Shown here piece by piece: positions 60,868 to 64,000 of a DNA stretch of 64,000 nucleotides; position 1 is the first letter of the stretch; each line of letters starts with the position of its first letter. Origin of the DNA: Gordonibacter sp. An230 (lineage in GTDB: Bacteria > Actinomycetota > Coriobacteriia > Coriobacteriales > Eggerthellaceae); the NCBI RefSeq assembly GCF_002159915.1, contig NZ_NFJP01000006.1:62001-126000 (forward strand), in the 5' to 3' direction. The notes under the pieces are model-generated. The model saw only the letters and a list, made by a program, of their open reading frames with translations, did no database searches and was not told the DNA's origin. A program made the position numbers and the translations under genes.

Positions 60868-61119
60868 TTGGGCGGTTTCAATGACGAAAAAGGCAAAGTC
60901 GGCTATAGCAACGGTCCGTATCGTGTGATGCAGGTGGTGCTGCGCGAGAAATTCGCAGGCAAGGGTTCGAAGCATTTCCGCGAGATCGAGGAATTGTGCA
61001 ACGAACAGTACCCCGAAGGCTATCGGTTGCACATGTTTGCTCAGTCGATTGCGAATTCTTCAGGCTTCGGCGGCGGGAATCGCGCCGTGTGCAATCTTGT
61101 GTTTGAGCGGATGGTCTAA
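60868..61119 (+). CDS. Small protein downstream of the proteases; start or frameshift uncertain
   Basis: An 83-residue protein (FNDEKGKVGYSNGPYRVMQV, then EIEELCNEQYPEGYRLHMFA, then SGFGGGNRAVCNLVFERMV), a compact alpha/beta domain not recognised. As read it begins at TTG 60868. However, an ATG with a strong GAGGAGGTCC site sits at 60861 in another frame. If GGG at about 60870 were GG, that ATG would run straight into this protein (MGFGGFNDEK). So the gene either uses TTG or has a one-base insertion after five codons. Confidence 0.6.
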   Translation: MGGFNDEKGKVGYSNGPYRVMQVVLREKFAGKGSKHFREIEELCNEQYPEGYRLHMFAQSIANSSGFGGGNRAVCNLVFERMV

Positions 61120-61239
61120 TCAGGCATTACAGGCATCTGCGTAAAGCCGCATGGCGCGCTGTGCTGCATGCGGCCTTGCGCGTTCCGTCCCTCCGGCTTA
61201 CGGGTAGGGCTTCGCTATGAAAAGAGAGGTTGTTCGAAG

Positions 61240-62316
61240 ATGGTTCGTGATTTCTCCAATCCCAAGAAGCTCGGCTTCATGCGCTTTCTACAGGCAGTGT
61301 TCTTCCTCAACATCCTGCTTACACTGGTCTTGTCGGCGTTTCTCATCAAAGAGCAGTACGCTCTTGATTTCGCGGACGTGCTCGATTACCTCAATCTTAT
61401 CTTCGAAGCCATGAGCTTCTGGCTTATCTGGCAGCGCAAAGCTGCGGCCCGCTTGCTCATCATGGCATTCGCGCTGTTCAACATCGTCATCGGGACGGGC
61501 TACAACCTCGGTCAGGGCGACTTCAACCTTCTCGACCAGCTGCTTTCCTCCCTTTTTGATGTTGTCCTGTTCCTGTACTTCCTCACGTCGCGGCGCGTGA
61601 AGGCCGTGCTCATCGAGCCGTTCACGGCTGAGGTGAAGCGCGAGGAGCTTGCGCGCGAGATCAGCTACTTCAAACCGCGTACTTGGGCGTTCTGGCGCAA
61701 CCTCATCATGTACTTCTGCGTGTTCAGCGTGGTGGGGCATTGGATGGAAGCCGCGTACTGCACGCTCATCCGTTTCGGCATCCTGCCTGGCATCTACGAT
61801 CCGAACTCGCAGATATGGTCGGACTGGTTCTACCCCTTCCCCGTCTACGGCGTGGGGGCGGTGGCGTGCGTGCTTCTGTTCTACCCCATCAAGAACTCCC
61901 TAGAGAGACGCATCGGCAGTCGTGTGGTGCCGCTGCTCATCAGTTTCGTCATCAACGCGTTTGTCTGCACGCTCATCGAGTTGGCGATGGGGCTTGCGCT
62001 CAACATGGATTACGCGTTGTGGGACTATCGCGATATGTTCTGCAACTTCATGGGGCAGGTGTGCTTGCAGAACGCCGTGGCCTTCGGCATTGTGGCGACG
62101 CTCATGACCTGGGTCGTCTATCCGGCACTGGAGGCGGGGCTACGCAAGCTGCCCAAGGACGGCGTGAACACGGCGTTCGTCGGCGTGTGCGTGGGGTTCG
62201 CCATACTCGTCTTCCTGTATTACGTCAATGTGGTTCTGCCTGGCGTGTCAATCACCTCCAACGAGGCGGGGTCTGTGGTGGAGATCGATTTTGGGAAAGA
62301 GGGCAAAGTTCAGTGA
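61240..62316 (+). CDS. CmpB-family (ABC_trans_CmpB) membrane protein
   Basis: A 358-residue polytopic membrane protein. The N-terminal third (MVRDFSNPKKLGFMRFLQAV) has four spans. The C-terminal two-thirds match the putative ABC-transporter/CmpB family: AFWRNLIMYFCVFSVVGHWM, DWFYPFPVYGVGAVACVLLF, LISFVINAFVCTLIELAMGL and WDYRDMFCNFMGQVCLQNAV. The role of the family is not established. The start at ATG 61240 has GAGAGG 12 bases upstream. It is followed 89 bp later by a shorter homologue. Confidence 0.85.
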   Translation: MVRDFSNPKKLGFMRFLQAVFFLNILLTLVLSAFLIKEQYALDFADVLDYLNLIFEAMSFWLIWQRKAAARLLIMAFALFNIVIGTGYNLGQGDFNLLDQLLSSLFDVVLFLYFLTSRRVKAVLIEPFTAEVKREELAREISYFKPRTWAFWRNLIMYFCVFSVVGHWMEAAYCTLIRFGILPGIYDPNSQIWSDWFYPFPVYGVGAVACVLLFYPIKNSLERRIGSRVVPLLISFVINAFVCTLIELAMGLALNMDYALWDYRDMFCNFMGQVCLQNAVAFGIVATLMTWVVYPALEAGLRKLPKDGVNTAFVGVCVGFAILVFLYYVNVVLPGVSITSNEAGSVVEIDFGKEGKVQ

Positions 62317-62405
62317 TGCGTGCGAAGGCCATGCCGGGTGGTGTGGGCGGGGTGGATTCTCCGTATTCCGCGACAACCGTCGCATAGGCTGCGAGGCGAT
62401 GTGCG

Positions 62406-63011
62406 ATGCCTTTGCTCGTTCGGGAGGACGAACTTTACGGTTACGCGCCCGACACTTTCGCGTTCTGGCGCAACCTCGCCGTGTACTTCTGCGTGTTCAG
62501 CGTGCTAGGACATTGGATGGAGATCGCGTATTGCTTGTTCATGGACGTGTGTTTCGGTATCGTGGAAGATGACTCGCTCGTGTGGGACGACCCTATGTAT
62601 CCCTTTCTCGTGTACGGGGTTGGCGTGGCGGTGTGCGCCGTGGTGCTTGTGCCGCTGCGGGGGCGTCTTGTGGCCGTGCGCCGCACGCTTGTGGGGGCGG
62701 GCGTCCAGTTCTACCTGATTTCAGTTTTGGTATGCCTCGCTATGGAGCTGGCGATGGGGCTTATGCTCAACCTCCCGGATGCCGCTGGCGAGTATCCACT
62801 ATGGGACAATTCCGAGCTTCCGTTCAACGTGTTCGGCCAAGCGTGGCTTGTGAACGATGCGGCGCTGGCTTCCGTGGCCACCCTCTACACCTGGGTGGTT
62901 TATCCGCTGTGCCAGAAGCTCTTGGCAAAGGTGCCGCTGCGCTTGATGAACGTGCTTGCCGCAGCCGTCGTCGCGTGCTTCGCTGCGCTGTGTGCGGTGA
63001 AGTTCTCGTAG
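62406..63011 (+). CDS. CmpB-family membrane protein, short paralogue
   Basis: A 201-residue homologue of the C-terminal part of the preceding protein: AFWRNLAVYFCVFSVLGHWM, DDPMYPFLVYGVGVAVCAVV, LISVLVCLAMELAMGLMLNL, and FNVFGQAWLVNDAALASVAT. About five spans. The near-identical AFWRN to GHWM segment shows a local duplication. It starts at ATG 62406 with no strong ribosome site, so translation may depend on the upstream gene. Confidence 0.82.
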   Translation: MPLLVREDELYGYAPDTFAFWRNLAVYFCVFSVLGHWMEIAYCLFMDVCFGIVEDDSLVWDDPMYPFLVYGVGVAVCAVVLVPLRGRLVAVRRTLVGAGVQFYLISVLVCLAMELAMGLMLNLPDAAGEYPLWDNSELPFNVFGQAWLVNDAALASVATLYTWVVYPLCQKLLAKVPLRLMNVLAAAVVACFAALCAVKFS

Positions 63012-63122
63012 AGTGTCTTGGGTTCGCTGGGCGAGCGCGCCTCTTCAGGGGCGGGCAACTCTGGTTCTTCGCCGGCAAGCGCGTGATCGACCTCAACGGA
63101 CGCCTGCGCACCGCAGTCTGCT

Positions 63123-63590
63123 GTGCCGTCAACGGAAAGCGAGGAGGCCGACGAATCATCTTCGACCATGATCTCCTGCGAGATAGACGAAACGACGATG
63201 ACGGTCGCCACGCAAATGGACTCGGCTGACACGACGATTACGATGGGCGCCGACGATGCGACCATCGCCGGCGCGAGCATCGGCAAGATAGCGCCGGCGA
63301 CAGGCGTGACTCCGCTGACGAAACTGACAGCCCACAATGCCTACACCTCAACCATCTCGTGGAACTGCACGGGCGCCTTTCAGGCGGGCACGCACCATAT
63401 CGCCACCATCGCGCTCACCGCAACGGAGGGGCTAAGCTTGAGCAAAAGACAACGCTTCGGTCGCCGTCGAAGGTGCAACAGCGCAGTGGAGCGTGACGCA
63501 CGATGGTGCGGCTGGACGGACAACGTGCCGAGCATCCACGCGGCGTTCTCCAAGACGTCGGGAACGCGAAGGCTTCGCTGTCCTTTCTTT
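63123..63590 (+). pseudogene. Decayed surface-adhesin repeat
   Basis: The plus strand reads ATIAGASIGKIAPATGVTPL, then YTSTISWNCTGAFQAGTHHI and ATIALTATEGLSL. This is the pattern of the tandem Ig-like repeats of large bacterial surface proteins (a TP...YTATISW...F...TYTATITLTA motif). The repeat then continues in other frames: DNASVAVEGATAQWSVTHDG and DNVPSIHAAFSKTSGT. Several frameshifts are needed to read one repeat, and no signal peptide is present, so it is a fragment of a dead gene. Confidence 0.55.
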
Positions 63591-64000
63591 TCTTTCCTGA
63601 TATCCGTGGTTACCTGTGTCCGTCTTATCCGGCCGTGTTCATCCGCATCTGACGTGCCCGGTCATCGCATCGCTTCTTTCGTGCCTGCCTATCTCGACCA
63701 TTCCGACTGCTTGCATCCACTCCCTGCGTTTGCGCCCCTCCTGTTTTCTCCATCTGCCGCGTTCGGTTGCTGCCTCGATTGCTGCAGCGCCGTCGCTCTC
63801 TCGCGCTCGTCGCGTCTGCCCGATGCCCTCTCTTGCCACCTCTTCACCCCGCTCTGCCCAGTCGCAACCTCTCTTGCGCTTGCCGTCCCGATCATCCCGT
63901 CCGTCTCGCCTTGTCTGCGCCGTCGCGTCTCATCGTCTCGCCTCGCGGTCTCGCTCGCGTTGCTCTGCGGTTCCACCTGATGCCGCCCCTGCGAGCGCCT
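63591..64000. other. Pyrimidine-rich, gene-poor end of window
   Basis: The plus strand is strongly rich in C and T (many TCTC, CCTC and CGTC words) with few purine runs. No gene is supported on either strand. Confidence 0.4.

Noticed and set aside
1-64000. CRISPR array or rRNA genes
   Set aside because: No regularly spaced 25-40-bp direct repeats with unique spacers, and no rRNA-like sequence was seen.

Overview
The window is high-GC DNA from an anaerobic actinobacterium, most likely of the family Eggerthellaceae (class Coriobacteriia; Eggerthella, Gordonibacter or a relative). The evidence is the repeated pairing of Tat-exported FAD_binding_2 flavoproteins with multi-span LuxR regulators, a multihaem c-type cytochrome lipoprotein beside one flavoprotein, LAxTGD-type cell-wall sorting signals, and several apparently leaderless promoters. 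The genus cannot be fixed from the sequence alone.

Positions 1 to about 27.48 kb look like the right part of an integrative and conjugative element (ICE). On the minus strand, read from about 20.7 kb down to 1, lie three small HTH/excisionase-type proteins, a replication-initiator-like protein with internal iteron-like repeats, a PcfB/DUF3801-like protein, a VirD4 coupling ATPase, a Maff2-like membrane protein, PrgI, a VirB4 ATPase, an NlpC/P60-type cell-wall hydrolase, a PP-loop (PAPS-reductase-like) protein, a secreted protein, a VirB6-like membrane protein, a small element protein, a giant methylase/helicase with a TnpV-like gene nested in its 5' region, an unknown protein, and the N-terminal part of topoisomerase III, which runs off the window. 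Most of these genes overlap or abut. A divergent palindromic control region (20.85-20.94 kb) faces a zinc-finger protein and a tyrosine integrase on the plus strand. No relaxase is visible; it may lie to the left.

The stretch 23.4-27.48 kb is cargo or a secondary insertion. It holds a multiply broken Tat-exported cysteine-peptidase-like gene, a lipoprotein gene with two in-frame stops, and then a probable phage-defence locus: a small conserved-looking protein and an Abi_2 (HEPN-type) gene flanked by two related small-RNA units. The island ends at a 39-bp copy of the 3' end of a tRNA-Leu gene with its own terminator. This is the scar expected when an element integrates into a tRNA 3' end.

From 27.6 kb onward the DNA is chromosomal. 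The layout is: flavoprotein and divergent LuxR regulator (27.9-31.4 kb); YigZ-family protein (31.8 kb); membrane-linked Ser/Thr kinase (32.9 kb); an eroded region (35.2-35.9 kb); a second LuxR regulator divergent from a six-haem cytochrome and flavoprotein pair (36.0-40.1 kb); acetamidase/formamidase; pyridoxamine kinase; a small membrane protein; a lipoprotein; seryl-tRNA synthetase; a cluster of a membrane protein, a cyanophycin-synthetase-N-domain-like protein, a PLP aminotransferase and D-Ala-D-Ala ligase (46.9-51.0 kb); a LytS-like kinase frameshifted at a G7 run with its response regulator (52.2-54.6 kb); two papain-family surface proteases with cell-wall sorting signals and small companion proteins (55.5-61.1 kb); two CmpB-family membrane proteins (61.2-63.0 kb); and the remains of a surface-adhesin repeat.

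The strongest candidate for an undescribed system is the Abi_2 locus with twin promoter-hairpin-terminator RNA units. Next in interest are the TnpV-like gene nested in the helicase reading frame, the iteron-like repeats inside the replication gene, and the G7 switch in the sensor kinase.
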